A stretch of 24,204 nucleotides of DNA, taken from Egerieenecus sp048201975 (lineage in GTDB: Bacteria; Bacillota; Clostridia; Christensenellales; Aristaeellaceae). The position numbers and the translations under genes were made by a program. The notes below the pieces were generated by a model. The model saw only the letters and a program-made list of their open reading frames with translations. It searched no databases and was not told the DNA's origin. Positions 14,092 to 21,695 of the stretch are shown here, in pieces; position 1 is the stretch's first letter, and every line of letters begins with the position of its first letter. The stretch covers positions 1-24,204 of the forward strand of contig DBFBGQ010000145.1 of NCBI GenBank assembly GCA_048201975.1, read 5' to 3'.

Positions 14092-16071
14092 ATGATGGCT
14101 TGTCCTACACCGCAATGCACCCCCGGCGCGCAATGGGAAAACGGCCTATTGACCCTGCCGCCCCAGGGCGGCGGAGTGATCCTCTCCCCCCGGGATGCCG
14201 CTGCCCACGCCTACCTGAACCTCACCCTGACCGTGGAGGAGGAGCACTCCCTGGCCTTTGAGCTGCGGGTGTGGGGGGAGGAGGACTCCCCCCGGGTGAT
14301 CATCCGCTTCGGGCTCATGCCGCGGTACCGCACGCAGATTCCCCTGAGCATGGGCTGGTTGGACGGGCATGTGCTGTTTCCGGGGCATGTTCCCGGAGAA
14401 TTGAAGGTGGTGTGCCACGGTTCCCGCATCGCCCCGGAGGAGATCCGGCGGGTGGAGCTGGTGAGCATGCCCTGTTTCCATCCGGTGCGCGTGCGCCTGG
14501 AGCGCTGCGAATGGAGCGGCGCGCCCTGCCCGCCCGCCCCGACGCCCGCCACGCCCCTGGTGGACGAGCTGGGGCAATATATCCCCAAGCACTGGCCGGG
14601 GAAAACCGCGGACGCCCCCAGCCTCAACGCTTTTCTGCGGGAGCAGGCCCAGCTCCCCGACGCCTACCCTTCCCCGGCCTGGAACGCCTGGGGTGGTTGC
14701 GCCCGTGAGCCCATGGCGCCAGGAAGCGGATTTTTCACCCGCCTGAAGCGGGACGGCCGGTGGTATCTGCTGGACCCGGAGGGCTGCGCCTTCTTCAGCC
14801 TGGGCCCGGACTGCGTGGTGGCCCGGTGCGACGCCCGCATCGACGGCCTGGAGCCGCTGCTGCAGGGGCTTCCGGACAGGAATGATCCGGCGGTCCGGGA
14901 GCTTTACGCGCCCCTGACCCGCCCCTTTGGGGAGACGCCCCGGGGGCCGGGGCTCATGTATTCCTACGAGCGGGCCAACCTGCGCCGGGCCTTCGGGGAG
15001 GAATGGGAAACCGTCTGGCGGCGGATGGTGGTGGCGCAGCTGAAGCAGGCGGGCCTGAACACCCTGGGCAACTGGTCGGACGAGGCGCTGTTTGGCCGGA
15101 TGCCCTACGTGACCAGCCTGCCCCGGTTCCCGGAGACGGAGCACAAAATCTTCCGCGACTTCCCGGACGTGCTGTCCCCGGAATACCGGGAGGATGCCGC
15201 CCGTTGCGCCCAGGCGCTGCTTCCCCGGCGGGAGGACCCCTTCATGATCGGCTATTTCCTGCGCAACGAGCCCAGCTGGGCCTTTGTGGATGGGCTGGTC
15301 CTGGCCGACGAGGTGCTCCGTGACCCGGCGGACACCTGCTGCAAGGAGGGGCTGATGGCCTTCCTGCAGGCGCGTTACGGCAGCGTGGAAGCGCTGAATG
15401 CCGCCTGGGGCAGCGCCTTCTCCTCCCTGGAGGAGCTGCGCCGTCCGGTGGAGAAAATGTCCGCCCGCTACCCCGGCGCAGAGGCTGACCTGCGGGCGTT
15501 CTCCCGGCAACTGGTGGAGGCCTATGTGGCCGTGCCCGCGGCGGCCTGCCGCCAGGCGGACCCCAACCACATGATTCTGGGCATGCGCTGGGCCTGGATC
15601 TCCGATCCCGCCCTGGCCGCAGGCTGGGAAAACTTCGATGTGTTCTCCATCAACTGCTACGCGGTGGACCCCACCGCCGCCATGGACCGGGTAGGGGAGC
15701 TGGGGGTGGATTTGCCGGTGATGATCGGGGAATTCCACTTCGGCGCGCTGGACGCGGGGCTCACCGCCACGGGCCTGGAAGCCGTGCCCAATCAGCAGGA
15801 GCGGGCCGCCGCCTTCCGCTACTATGTGGAACGGGTGGCCGCGCATCCCATGGGCGTCGGCTGCCATTACTTCCAATGCTACGACCAGTTTGTCCTGGGG
15901 CGCTTTGATGGGGAAAACTACAACATCGGCCTGTTCGACGTGTGCCTGCGCCCCTATGCGGAGATGCTGCAGGCCGCACGCCATTGCAGCGAAAGCGTCT
16001 GGGCCATTCATAACGGCGCGGCCACCCCCACGGAGCGCCGTCCGCAGACCATTCCCATGATCGCCTATTGA
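14092..16071 (+). CDS. GH-A clan glycoside hydrolase (beta-agarase/GH42-like)
   Basis: 659 residues with no signal peptide, so probably an intracellular enzyme acting on imported oligosaccharides. The first ~150 residues look like a beta-sandwich; the rest fits a clan GH-A (beta/alpha)8 barrel. Landmarks are GRWYLLDPEGCAFFSLGPD early in the barrel, the acid/base Glu393 in LRNEPSW (strand 4) and the probable nucleophile Glu547 in VMIGEFHFG (strand 7). The overall pattern resembles beta-agarase or GH42/GH50-like proteins of gut Firmicutes; substrate specificity cannot be assigned. ATG 14092 has AAGGAGG 6 bases upstream; ATG 14095 is an alternative. It forms a single-gene unit, divergent from sbcDC. 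Confidence 0.82.
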   Translation: MMACPTPQCTPGAQWENGLLTLPPQGGGVILSPRDAAAHAYLNLTLTVEEEHSLAFELRVWGEEDSPRVIIRFGLMPRYRTQIPLSMGWLDGHVLFPGHVPGELKVVCHGSRIAPEEIRRVELVSMPCFHPVRVRLERCEWSGAPCPPAPTPATPLVDELGQYIPKHWPGKTADAPSLNAFLREQAQLPDAYPSPAWNAWGGCAREPMAPGSGFFTRLKRDGRWYLLDPEGCAFFSLGPDCVVARCDARIDGLEPLLQGLPDRNDPAVRELYAPLTRPFGETPRGPGLMYSYERANLRRAFGEEWETVWRRMVVAQLKQAGLNTLGNWSDEALFGRMPYVTSLPRFPETEHKIFRDFPDVLSPEYREDAARCAQALLPRREDPFMIGYFLRNEPSWAFVDGLVLADEVLRDPADTCCKEGLMAFLQARYGSVEALNAAWGSAFSSLEELRRPVEKMSARYPGAEADLRAFSRQLVEAYVAVPAAACRQADPNHMILGMRWAWISDPALAAGWENFDVFSINCYAVDPTAAMDRVGELGVDLPVMIGEFHFGALDAGLTATGLEAVPNQQERAAAFRYYVERVAAHPMGVGCHYFQCYDQFVLGRFDGENYNIGLFDVCLRPYAEMLQAARHCSESVWAIHNGAATPTERRPQTIPMIAY

Positions 16072-16077
16072 CGTTTT

Positions 16078-16126
16078 CCAGCCCGCCGGAGCGCATTCTT
16101 CCGCTCCGTCGGGCTGGTTGTTCTTT
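16078..16126 (+). terminator. Terminator after the glycoside hydrolase gene
   Basis: A 16-bp stem with one mismatch (16078-16093 with 16102-16117) around an 8-base loop, followed by TTGTTCTTT. Confidence 0.8.
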
Positions 16127-16139
16127 CGCTGTCCTGGTC

Positions 16140-16169
16140 TTGACAGGGGGCAGGGCGTGCTGCTACCAT
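16140..16169 (+). promoter_or_regulatory. Candidate promoter of the aconitase gene
   Basis: A perfect TTGACA (16140-16145) is followed after 18 bases by TACCAT (16164-16169), which has a TGC extension in front (extended -10). The same unusual TACCAT -10 is seen for the Crp/Fnr gene at 20928-20933. Confidence 0.55.
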
Positions 16170-16237
16170 GATGCTACTGTATACAATTTATCCCGGCTTC
16201 CCTTGGCGCGGAGCCGGGCATGGCGGAGGCATGCATG

Positions 16238-18172
16238 ATGAATTTGACCCAGAAGATCCTCGCGGCGCACCTGGTCAGCGGCCAGCTGAACCCCGGGGAA
16301 GAAATTTCCATCCGTATCGATCAAACCCTGACCCAGGACTCCACCGGCACCATGGCCTATCTGCAATTCGAGGCCATGGGGGTGGAGCGGGTGCGCACCA
16401 AGCGCTCCGTGGCATATATCGACCACAACACCCTGCAAACGGGCTTTGAAAACGCCGACGACCATCAATACATCCAGACCGTGGCCCGCAAGCACGGCAT
16501 CTGGTGCTCCAAGCCGGGCAACGGCATCTGCCACCAGGTGCACCTGGAGCGCTACGGCATTCCCGGCTGGACGCTGCTGGGCAGCGACAGCCACACGCCC
16601 ACGGGCGGCGGCATCGGCATGCTGGCCATTGGCGCGGGGGGATTGGACGTGGCGGTGGCCATGGGCGGCGGCGCGTATTACCTGACCTGCCCGCGGGTGG
16701 TGAACGTCCGCCTGACGGGGCGTCTGCCCTACGGCGTGGCGGCCAAGGACATCATCCTGGAGGTGCTGCGCCGTCTGAGCGTCAAGGGCGGCGTGGGCCG
16801 GGTGATGGAATACACCGGCCCCGGAGTAGCCACCCTCACCGTGCCCGAGCGGGCCACCATCGCCAATATGGGCGCGGAGCTGGGCGCCACCACCTCGGTG
16901 TTCCCCAGCGACGAGGTCACCCGCGCCTTCCTCCGGGCCCAGGGCCGGGAGGGGGACTGGCAGCCCCTGGCCGCCGACCCGGACGCCGCCTATGACGAGA
17001 CCGTCGAGATCTGCCTGGACGACCTGGTTCCCCTGGTGGCCAAGCCCCACATGCCCGACAACGTGGACACCGTCCAGGCCGTGGGCCCCATCGCCGTGGA
17101 TCAGGTGTTCATCGGCTCCTGCACCAATTCCAGCTATCAGGACATGATGCGCGTGGCGCGGATTCTCAAGGGCAAGCGGGTGCACCCCAACGTATCCCTG
17201 GTCATCGGGCCGGGGAGCAGGCAGGTGCTGACCATGCTGGCCCGCAACGGCGCCCTGGCGGATATGATGGCCGCCGGCGCCCGCATTCTGGAAACCGCCT
17301 GCGGGCCCTGCATCGGCATGGGGCAAAGCCCCCGCACCGGCGCGGTGTCCCTGCGCACCAACAACCGCAATTTCTACGCCCGCAGCGGAACCGCCTCCGC
17401 GGGCATCTACCTGGTGAGCTGCGAGACCGCTGCGGCCTCCGCCCTCACCGGCACGCTCACCGATCCCCGCACCTTGACCGTGGACCTGGACATCCCCCAG
17501 CCCGAGCGGTTCGAGGTCAACGATAACCTGGTGATTCCCCCGGTGGAGCCGGGGCAGGAAAATCAGGTGGAGGTGGTCCGTGGGCCCAACATTCACCCCT
17601 TCCCCCTGGGCAAGGCGCTGCCGGAGGAGGTGCGGGGCAAAGTGCTGCTGAAGATGGAGGACAACATCACCACCGATCACATCATGCCCTCCAACGCCAA
17701 GCTGCTGCCCTACCGCAGCAACATCCCTTACCTGAGCGACTACTGCCTCACCCCCGTGGATCCCGACTTCCCCGCCCGGGCCAAGGCCGAGCAGGGGGGC
17801 ATCCTGGTGGCCGGGCAGAACTACGGCCAGGGCTCCAGCCGGGAGCACGCCGCCCTGGTGCCCCTGTACCTGGGCATCCGCGCGGTGGTGGCCAAGTCCT
17901 TCGCCCGCATTCACCGGGACAACCTGATCAACAACGGCATCCTGCCCCTGACCTTCGCCGACGAGGCGGACTACGCGGACATCTCCCCCATGGACGAATT
18001 GACACTGCCCGGGGTGCGGGAGGCCATCGCCCAGGGTCAGGAGCGCCTGACCCTGCACAACGCCGCCAACGGCAAGGATTACCAGGTCTGCCTGCCCCTG
18101 ACCCAGCGCCAGCGGGGCATGATCCTGGCGGGCGGATTGCTGAACTACACCCGGGAATCGCAAAAGCAGTAA
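16238..18172 (+). CDS. Aconitate hydratase
   Basis: Iron-sulfur enzyme that interconverts citrate and isocitrate in the (possibly incomplete) TCA cycle leading to 2-oxoglutarate and glutamate. The 644-residue protein is the short clostridial single-chain form, combining a LeuC-like catalytic part with a C-terminal LeuD-like swivel domain. The 4Fe-4S ligands are Cys295 in IGSCTNSSYQ and Cys355/Cys358 in ACGPCIG. Substrate-site features include GSDSHTPTGGG and the swivel-domain GQGSSREHAA (Ser534, Arg535). A homoaconitase or other family member is less likely but not excluded. ATG 16238 is chosen for its 8-base distance from GGAGG (16225-16229); ATG 16235 and ATG 16220 are in frame. The next gene starts 76 bases after the stop. 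Confidence 0.9.
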   Translation: MNLTQKILAAHLVSGQLNPGEEISIRIDQTLTQDSTGTMAYLQFEAMGVERVRTKRSVAYIDHNTLQTGFENADDHQYIQTVARKHGIWCSKPGNGICHQVHLERYGIPGWTLLGSDSHTPTGGGIGMLAIGAGGLDVAVAMGGGAYYLTCPRVVNVRLTGRLPYGVAAKDIILEVLRRLSVKGGVGRVMEYTGPGVATLTVPERATIANMGAELGATTSVFPSDEVTRAFLRAQGREGDWQPLAADPDAAYDETVEICLDDLVPLVAKPHMPDNVDTVQAVGPIAVDQVFIGSCTNSSYQDMMRVARILKGKRVHPNVSLVIGPGSRQVLTMLARNGALADMMAAGARILETACGPCIGMGQSPRTGAVSLRTNNRNFYARSGTASAGIYLVSCETAAASALTGTLTDPRTLTVDLDIPQPERFEVNDNLVIPPVEPGQENQVEVVRGPNIHPFPLGKALPEEVRGKVLLKMEDNITTDHIMPSNAKLLPYRSNIPYLSDYCLTPVDPDFPARAKAEQGGILVAGQNYGQGSSREHAALVPLYLGIRAVVAKSFARIHRDNLINNGILPLTFADEADYADISPMDELTLPGVREAIAQGQERLTLHNAANGKDYQVCLPLTQRQRGMILAGGLLNYTRESQKQ

Positions 18173-18178
18173 GGCCTT

Positions 18179-18214
18179 GCGCGCCGCCCGTCCGCTTGCC
18201 TGCGGGCGGGCGCT
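18179..18214 (+). terminator. GC-rich hairpin between aconitase and HAD genes
   Basis: GCGC-CGCCCG-CCGC-type arm pairs imperfectly with GCGGGCGGGCGC, followed by only TTT. It might attenuate transcription from aconitase into the HAD gene. Confidence 0.3.
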
Positions 18215-18248
18215 TTGCGCTGCGGCCACGAAGCAAGGGAGGTCCCAC

Positions 18249-18926
18249 ATGTACCGGTATCTATTGGTCGACAACGACAACACGCTGATGGATTTTCACC
18301 GGGCGGAGCGCCACGCCCTGGGCGTGACCCTGCGCCGCCACGGCATCCAGGACAGCCAGGAAACCGCCGAGCTGTACGCGGGCATCAACGCCGCCCTGTG
18401 GAAGGCCCTGGAGCGGGGAGAAACCACCCAGGCGAAGCTGAAGATCGAGCGCTTCCGCCAGCTGCTGGCCGCCCTGGGCCTCCCGGAAACCGACGCGCCG
18501 GTCCTGGGCGAGGACTTCGCCCTGGCCCTGGGGGACTGCCGCTTCCTGCTCCCCGGCGCGGAGGACTTCCTGCGCCGGGTGAGCGCCGCCATGCCCGTGG
18601 CCCTGGTCACCAACGGCATCAGCCGCATTCAGCGCAGCCGCCTGGCGGGCAGCCCCCTGACGCCCCTGCTCTCCGCGGTGGTGGTCTCCGAGGAGGTGGG
18701 CGCCGCCAAGCCCGACCCCCGCCTGGCCCGCTGCGCCCTGGAGGCCCTGGGCTGCGTCGATCCCCGGGAGGCTGTGCTCCTGGGGGATAGCCTCTCCGCA
18801 GACATCGGCTGCGCCCGCGCCGCGGGAATCGACAGCATCTGGCTGGCCCCGGCGGGACAAAGCTCACCCCTGCCCACCTGGATCGCGCATTCCCTGGCGG
18901 AGGCGGAGCGCATCCTGCTGCCTTGA
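18249..18926 (+). CDS. HAD-superfamily nucleotidase, YjjG-like
   Basis: 225-residue cytoplasmic phosphatase of the HAD family. Motif I is DNDNT (nucleophile Asp8, general acid Asp10), motif II is in ALVTNG (Thr121), motif III is the lysine in GAAKPDP (Lys154) and motif IV is LLGDSLSADI (Asp180, Asp185). The DNDNTLMDF start, helical cap (15-100) and overall length fit the YjjG branch, which removes phosphate from non-canonical or pyrimidine nucleoside monophosphates. ATG 18249 has AAGGGAGGT 6 bases upstream; the longer frame from 18177 would start inside the preceding hairpin. It probably shares a transcript with aconitase, since no separate promoter is evident. The 136 bases after its stop hold GC-rich inverted repeats and no gene. 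Confidence 0.85.
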   Translation: MYRYLLVDNDNTLMDFHRAERHALGVTLRRHGIQDSQETAELYAGINAALWKALERGETTQAKLKIERFRQLLAALGLPETDAPVLGEDFALALGDCRFLLPGAEDFLRRVSAAMPVALVTNGISRIQRSRLAGSPLTPLLSAVVVSEEVGAAKPDPRLARCALEALGCVDPREAVLLGDSLSADIGCARAAGIDSIWLAPAGQSSPLPTWIAHSLAEAERILLP

Positions 18927-19034
18927 CCCTGCCAGGCCGCGGGAGGCGCGGCGCCGCTCCTCTTCCCGGGACTGGCCAGGATACCGCACGCATCCAAGGC
19001 TTCCGGGAGGCATCCAGCAACGCCTCGCAAACAC

Positions 19035-19061
19035 AAAAAGCGCTCCGAGCCGCGCCCGCTT
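19035..19061 (-). terminator. Candidate terminator after the DUF421/DUF4363 pair
   Basis: On the minus strand AAGCG pairs with CGCTT around a GC-rich loop, followed by TTTTTGTGTTT. The stem is short, but the T-tract is good and the position is directly after the stop. Confidence 0.45.
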
Positions 19062-19062
19062 C

Positions 19063-19446
19063 TCAAAGAATATTTGCCCAGTTGAAGGCATCCCGGTGGT
19101 ACAGGTGGCGGGCGCTTTCCTCCAGCTGGTTGCAGCCCAGCGCGCACAGCGGAGCGCTCCGGGTGAGGATTCCCGCCTCCAGGGTGCGCATGGCCAACGT
19201 CACTTCGTCGGTATCCTCATGGTTGACCTGCATTTGCAGCCAGGGCAGCGTCTCCTCCCAGGCCTGCTGAAACTCTGCCAGGCGGTTGGCCGCATCCTGC
19301 CACGCCTGCTCCTGGGTCAGGCGGCGCATTTCCTGGGCGGCATCCCCAAAGCGCTGGGACGCCGCCTCCGCCCGCTGGGAGAGCCACAGGCTTCCCCCCA
19401 GCACCACCGCCAGCAGCGCCAGGGTAATCACCCAGTTGGTACGCAT
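19063..19446 (-). CDS. DUF4363-family protein
   Basis: 127 residues: an N-terminal membrane segment (about 5-22; signal anchor) followed by a helical, Gln/Glu/Ala-rich extracytoplasmic domain. The C-terminal half contains TLEAGILTRSAPLCALGCNQ and ends in HLYHRDAFNWANIL. The pattern matches DUF4363 proteins, which are often encoded next to DUF421 in Clostridia; their function is not known. ATG 19446 starts 4 bases after the DUF421 stop, so translation is probably coupled. The frame upstream of that ATG lies inside the DUF421 gene and is rejected. Confidence 0.8.
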   Translation of the reverse strand: MRTNWVITLALLAVVLGGSLWLSQRAEAASQRFGDAAQEMRRLTQEQAWQDAANRLAEFQQAWEETLPWLQMQVNHEDTDEVTLAMRTLEAGILTRSAPLCALGCNQLEESARHLYHRDAFNWANIL

Positions 19447-19450
19447 GACC

Positions 19451-20173
19451 TCACCACCCCGCCTGTCCTTGTTCCAACGCTTGCAGAAGCTGCACATGTT
19501 CCTTGCCCTTGCCCTGGACCATCAGCTGGCCCTGGGTGTTGAGGCAGCAGAAGAGCACCGCCTGGGGAGAAGCATACCCCAGGCTTTGCAATTGCTTGGC
19601 CAGCCAGCCCTCCGTCAGCCCGCCCCGCTGCAGGTTGGGCCGGTTCACCCTGCCGTCCAGCACCAGGGGCAGGGGAAGGCCCTGGGGCGGCGCCTGCAAC
19701 CCCAGGTCCTGGGGAGAGACCGGGCGATTGGCCGCCTTGGGGAATACGCTCACCGCGCCGCTGGTCTCCAGCACCGCCGTGCCCACCTCCGACGGGTCCA
19801 GCATACCGCCCATGCGGAGTTCCTCCATCAAGTCATTGAGGGTAAAGCTGGACTTGCGCAATTGCTTTTCGCACAGCACGCCATTGCGGATGAGCACCGT
19901 GGGCCGCCCGCACAGCCAGGCCCGGAATCGCTCGCTCTTCATCGCTGCAAAGCTCAGCGCCCCATGGCAAATGATCAGCGCCGACATGGGCAGAAGCCCA
20001 TAGAGCAGGGGCACTCCCACGCTGCCCATGGGCGTGGCCGCCAGCTCCGCAATCATGATGGCCACCACCAGCTCGAAGGGCTGCAGCTGTCCCACCTGCC
20101 GCTTGCCCATCAGGCGCATGGCCGCCACCGCCGTCAGGAAAAGAATCACCGCCCGCGCAAACACCGTCAGCAT
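19451..20173 (-). CDS. DUF421 (YetF-like) membrane protein
   Basis: 240 residues: three hydrophobic segments (about 4-22, 34-51, 55-78), then a cytoplasmic domain starting at GRPTVLIRNG. The family motif L-x-x-L-M-E-E-L-R-x-G-G followed by D-P-S-E-V-x-x-A-V-L-E-x-S-G-x-V-S-V is clear. The membrane start R-L-M-G-K-R-Q-V-G-Q-L-Q-P-F-E is diagnostic. YetF-type proteins occur in spore-forming Firmicutes; their biochemical role is unknown. ATG 20173 has GGAGG 6 bases upstream. It forms a two-gene operon with the DUF4363 gene. I found no convincing promoter; one should lie in the 69 bases separating it from the Crp/Fnr stop. Confidence 0.88.
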   Translation of the reverse strand: MLTVFARAVILFLTAVAAMRLMGKRQVGQLQPFELVVAIMIAELAATPMGSVGVPLLYGLLPMSALIICHGALSFAAMKSERFRAWLCGRPTVLIRNGVLCEKQLRKSSFTLNDLMEELRMGGMLDPSEVGTAVLETSGAVSVFPKAANRPVSPQDLGLQAPPQGLPLPLVLDGRVNRPNLQRGGLTEGWLAKQLQSLGYASPQAVLFCCLNTQGQLMVQGKGKEHVQLLQALEQGQAGW

Positions 20174-20242
20174 ATATAGCCTCCGCTCTTTCTTCGCTTG
20201 CGCCTAGTATGCCGCAAATCCTCTCCCGGCATGCGAAGCCCG

Positions 20243-20884
20243 TCACGCTTCCGGTTCCCCCAGCACAAAGGCGTTGCGGCAAGCGCGCAGCCACCCTTCC
20301 CGGCACATTTTGCCGATTTCCGCCGACAGCGCGCTGCGGTCCACCTCCAGGTAATCGGCCAGCTCCTGGCGGTTGAAGGGGATCTGGAAGCTCCGGCTGC
20401 CCTGCTGCGCCGCCTGCTCGGACAAATATGCCATCAGCCTGCGGCGTATGGTGCGCGGCGCGGTGCAGCGCATGCGCTGGGAGAGATGCAGGTTTTTCCG
20501 GGCCAGTAGCGCCACCAGGTTCCGGGCCAGCAACGGTTCCCTCAGCAGCTCCTGCGCCCGCAGAAACACCACCTCCGCCTCGCCGGCGGCCACCACCCGC
20601 ACCAACATCATCTCCCCGGGTAGACAGGCATAGGCTTCGGCGAATACGCCCCCGGCGGGCACCGCGCCCAGCAGGCTTCGCCCGCCCCAGGCGTCGCAGC
20701 TTTCGATATACACGCTGCCCGCAGCCACCAGCCCCAGGGCCTCCACCGGCTGCCCCGCCTCGCACACGGTTTCCCCCTTGGCATAGCGACGGCGGCTCCA
20801 AGGCATGCGCTCCAGCAGCCTCTCCAGCGCCTCCCGCTCCATGCCCGCAAACAATGCCGATTCCATCCAGTTTTCCCAGCGCAT
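20243..20884 (-). CDS. Crp/Fnr-family transcription regulator
   Basis: 213 residues. Residues about 10-120 form the cyclic-nucleotide-binding-type beta-roll (R-Y-A-K-G-E-T-V-x-E-A-G at 33-44; L-x-L-V-A-A-G-S-V-Y-I). A dimer helix follows (115-140), and the C-terminal winged helix-turn-helix is centred on NRQELADYLEVDRSALSAEI (171-190). The residues that bind cAMP in Crp are not conserved, and there is no Fnr-type N-terminal cysteine set, so the effector is unknown. ATG 20884 has a GAGGTGAG ribosome site; the upstream frame to 20965 covers promoter DNA. It is divergent from an iron-sulfur protein gene, a typical target arrangement for redox or oxygen regulators of this family. Confidence 0.88.
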   Translation of the reverse strand: MRWENWMESALFAGMEREALERLLERMPWSRRRYAKGETVCEAGQPVEALGLVAAGSVYIESCDAWGGRSLLGAVPAGGVFAEAYACLPGEMMLVRVVAAGEAEVVFLRAQELLREPLLARNLVALLARKNLHLSQRMRCTAPRTIRRRLMAYLSEQAAQQGSRSFQIPFNRQELADYLEVDRSALSAEIGKMCREGWLRACRNAFVLGEPEA

Positions 20885-20897
20885 TTTTCTCACCTCA

Positions 20898-20913
20898 TGT
20901 TGTACTTCCAACA
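20898..20913. promoter_or_regulatory. TGTTG-N6-CAACA dyad, candidate Crp/Fnr operator
   Basis: A perfect inverted repeat with the 5-6-5 spacing typical of Crp-family sites. Its centre (20905.5) is about 41 bases upstream of the start expected from the TATACT at 20935-20940 on the plus strand, the class II activator position. It also lies just downstream of the crp-like gene's own expected start, where it could repress. Confidence 0.55.
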
Positions 20914-20921
20914 GACGCGCC

Positions 20922-20946
20922 GGGCTGATGGTAGTATACTCAGCCC
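20922..20946. promoter_or_regulatory. GGGCTGA-N11-TCAGCCC inverted repeat over both -10 elements
   Basis: A perfect 7-bp dyad enclosing the two divergent -10 elements. It may be an operator for a second regulator, or may form a hairpin in a leader transcript. Confidence 0.45.
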
Positions 20947-20956
20947 GAAAAGTCAA
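20928..20956 (-). promoter_or_regulatory. Promoter of the Crp/Fnr-like gene
   Basis: On the minus strand: TTGACT (20956-20951), a 17-base spacer, and TACCAT (20933-20928). Transcription would start near 20921. Confidence 0.55.
20935..20940 (+). promoter_or_regulatory. Activator-type promoter of the ferredoxin gene
   Basis: A good -10 (TATACT) without a recognisable -35: CAGACG lies at the 17-base spacing. This pattern, with the dyad at about -41, suggests a promoter needing an activator. Confidence 0.5.
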
Positions 20957-20988
20957 GCCGCCCACCGCGGCAATCAGGAGGTTTTTCC

Positions 20989-21678
20989 ATGCTTCGCAAA
21001 ATCATTCACATTGACGAAAGCAAGTGCGACGGCTGCGGCCTGTGCGCCAAGGCCTGCCACGAGGGCGCCATTGGCATGGTAAACGGCAAGGCCCGTCTGC
21101 TCCGGGAGGATTATTGCGACGGGCTGGGGGACTGCCTGCCCGCCTGCCCCCAGGGGGCCATCACCTTTGTGCAGCGGGAGGCTGCGCCCTATGACGAAGC
21201 CGCCGTTCAGGCGGCCAAATCCCGACAGGCCGCGCCCTTGGCCTGCGGCTGCCCGGGCAGTCAATCCCGCGCGCTGTCCCCCGCCGGGGATGTACCCACC
21301 GCCCCCGTCCCCTCCCAGCTGCGCCAGTGGCCGGTGCAGCTCCGGCTGGCGCCGGTGCAGGCGGCTTATTTCCAGGGCGCGGACCTGCTGGTGGCCGCGG
21401 ATTGCTCGGCCTACGCCCACGGTAACTTCCACCAGGCCTTTCTCCGCGGCCGGATTGCGCTGATCGGTTGTCCCAAGCTGGATTCCGCGGACTATGAGGA
21501 GAAGCTGGGGGAAATCCTTGCGCGCAACGATATCCGCAGTCTCACCGTGGTGCGCATGGAGGTGCCCTGCTGCGGCGGCATTCAGCGCGCCGCGGCCCAG
21601 GCCCTGGCGCGCAGCGGCAAGCAGATCCCCTTCCAGGTGGTCACCCTTTCCACCGACGGGCGGGTGCTGGCGGAGTAA
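20989..21678 (+). CDS. Two-cluster 4Fe-4S ferredoxin-type protein
   Basis: 229-residue cytoplasmic iron-sulfur protein. The first cluster motif C-x2-C-x2-C-x3-C is at Cys13, 16, 19 and 23. The second uses Cys43, 49 and 53 in the Y-C-D-G-L-G-D-C-L-P-A-C-P arrangement common in this group of anaerobe proteins. A Pro/Ala-rich linker (about 65-110) leads to a C-terminal domain with further cysteines (L-A-C-G-C-P, I-G-C-P-K-L-D and V-P-C-C-G-G-I). The last resembles motifs in nitrogenase- or MinD-associated ferredoxins, suggesting extra metal or cluster binding. Its electron-transfer partner is unknown. ATG 20989 has AGGAGG 7 bases upstream. It is divergent from the Crp/Fnr regulator, which probably controls it. 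Confidence 0.88.
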   Translation: MLRKIIHIDESKCDGCGLCAKACHEGAIGMVNGKARLLREDYCDGLGDCLPACPQGAITFVQREAAPYDEAAVQAAKSRQAAPLACGCPGSQSRALSPAGDVPTAPVPSQLRQWPVQLRLAPVQAAYFQGADLLVAADCSAYAHGNFHQAFLRGRIALIGCPKLDSADYEEKLGEILARNDIRSLTVVRMEVPCCGGIQRAAAQALARSGKQIPFQVVTLSTDGRVLAE

Positions 21679-21695
21679 GCCGCAAGCTCTGTCCG

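Noticed and set aside
14146..16011. A 621-codon minus-strand frame opposite the glycoside hydrolase
   Set aside because: Antisense shadow without a ribosome site or recognisable motif.
16163..18283. A 706-codon open frame on the minus strand opposite aconitase
   Set aside because: His/Gly/Gln/Val-rich low-complexity translation typical of antisense frames. The aconitase on the plus strand has all three cluster cysteines and a good start.
18927..19062. A small gene or terminator in the HAD-DUF4363 gap
   Set aside because: It contains a GCGGCGCCGC palindrome and other GC inverted repeats but no ribosome site with an open frame, and no plus-strand T-tract.
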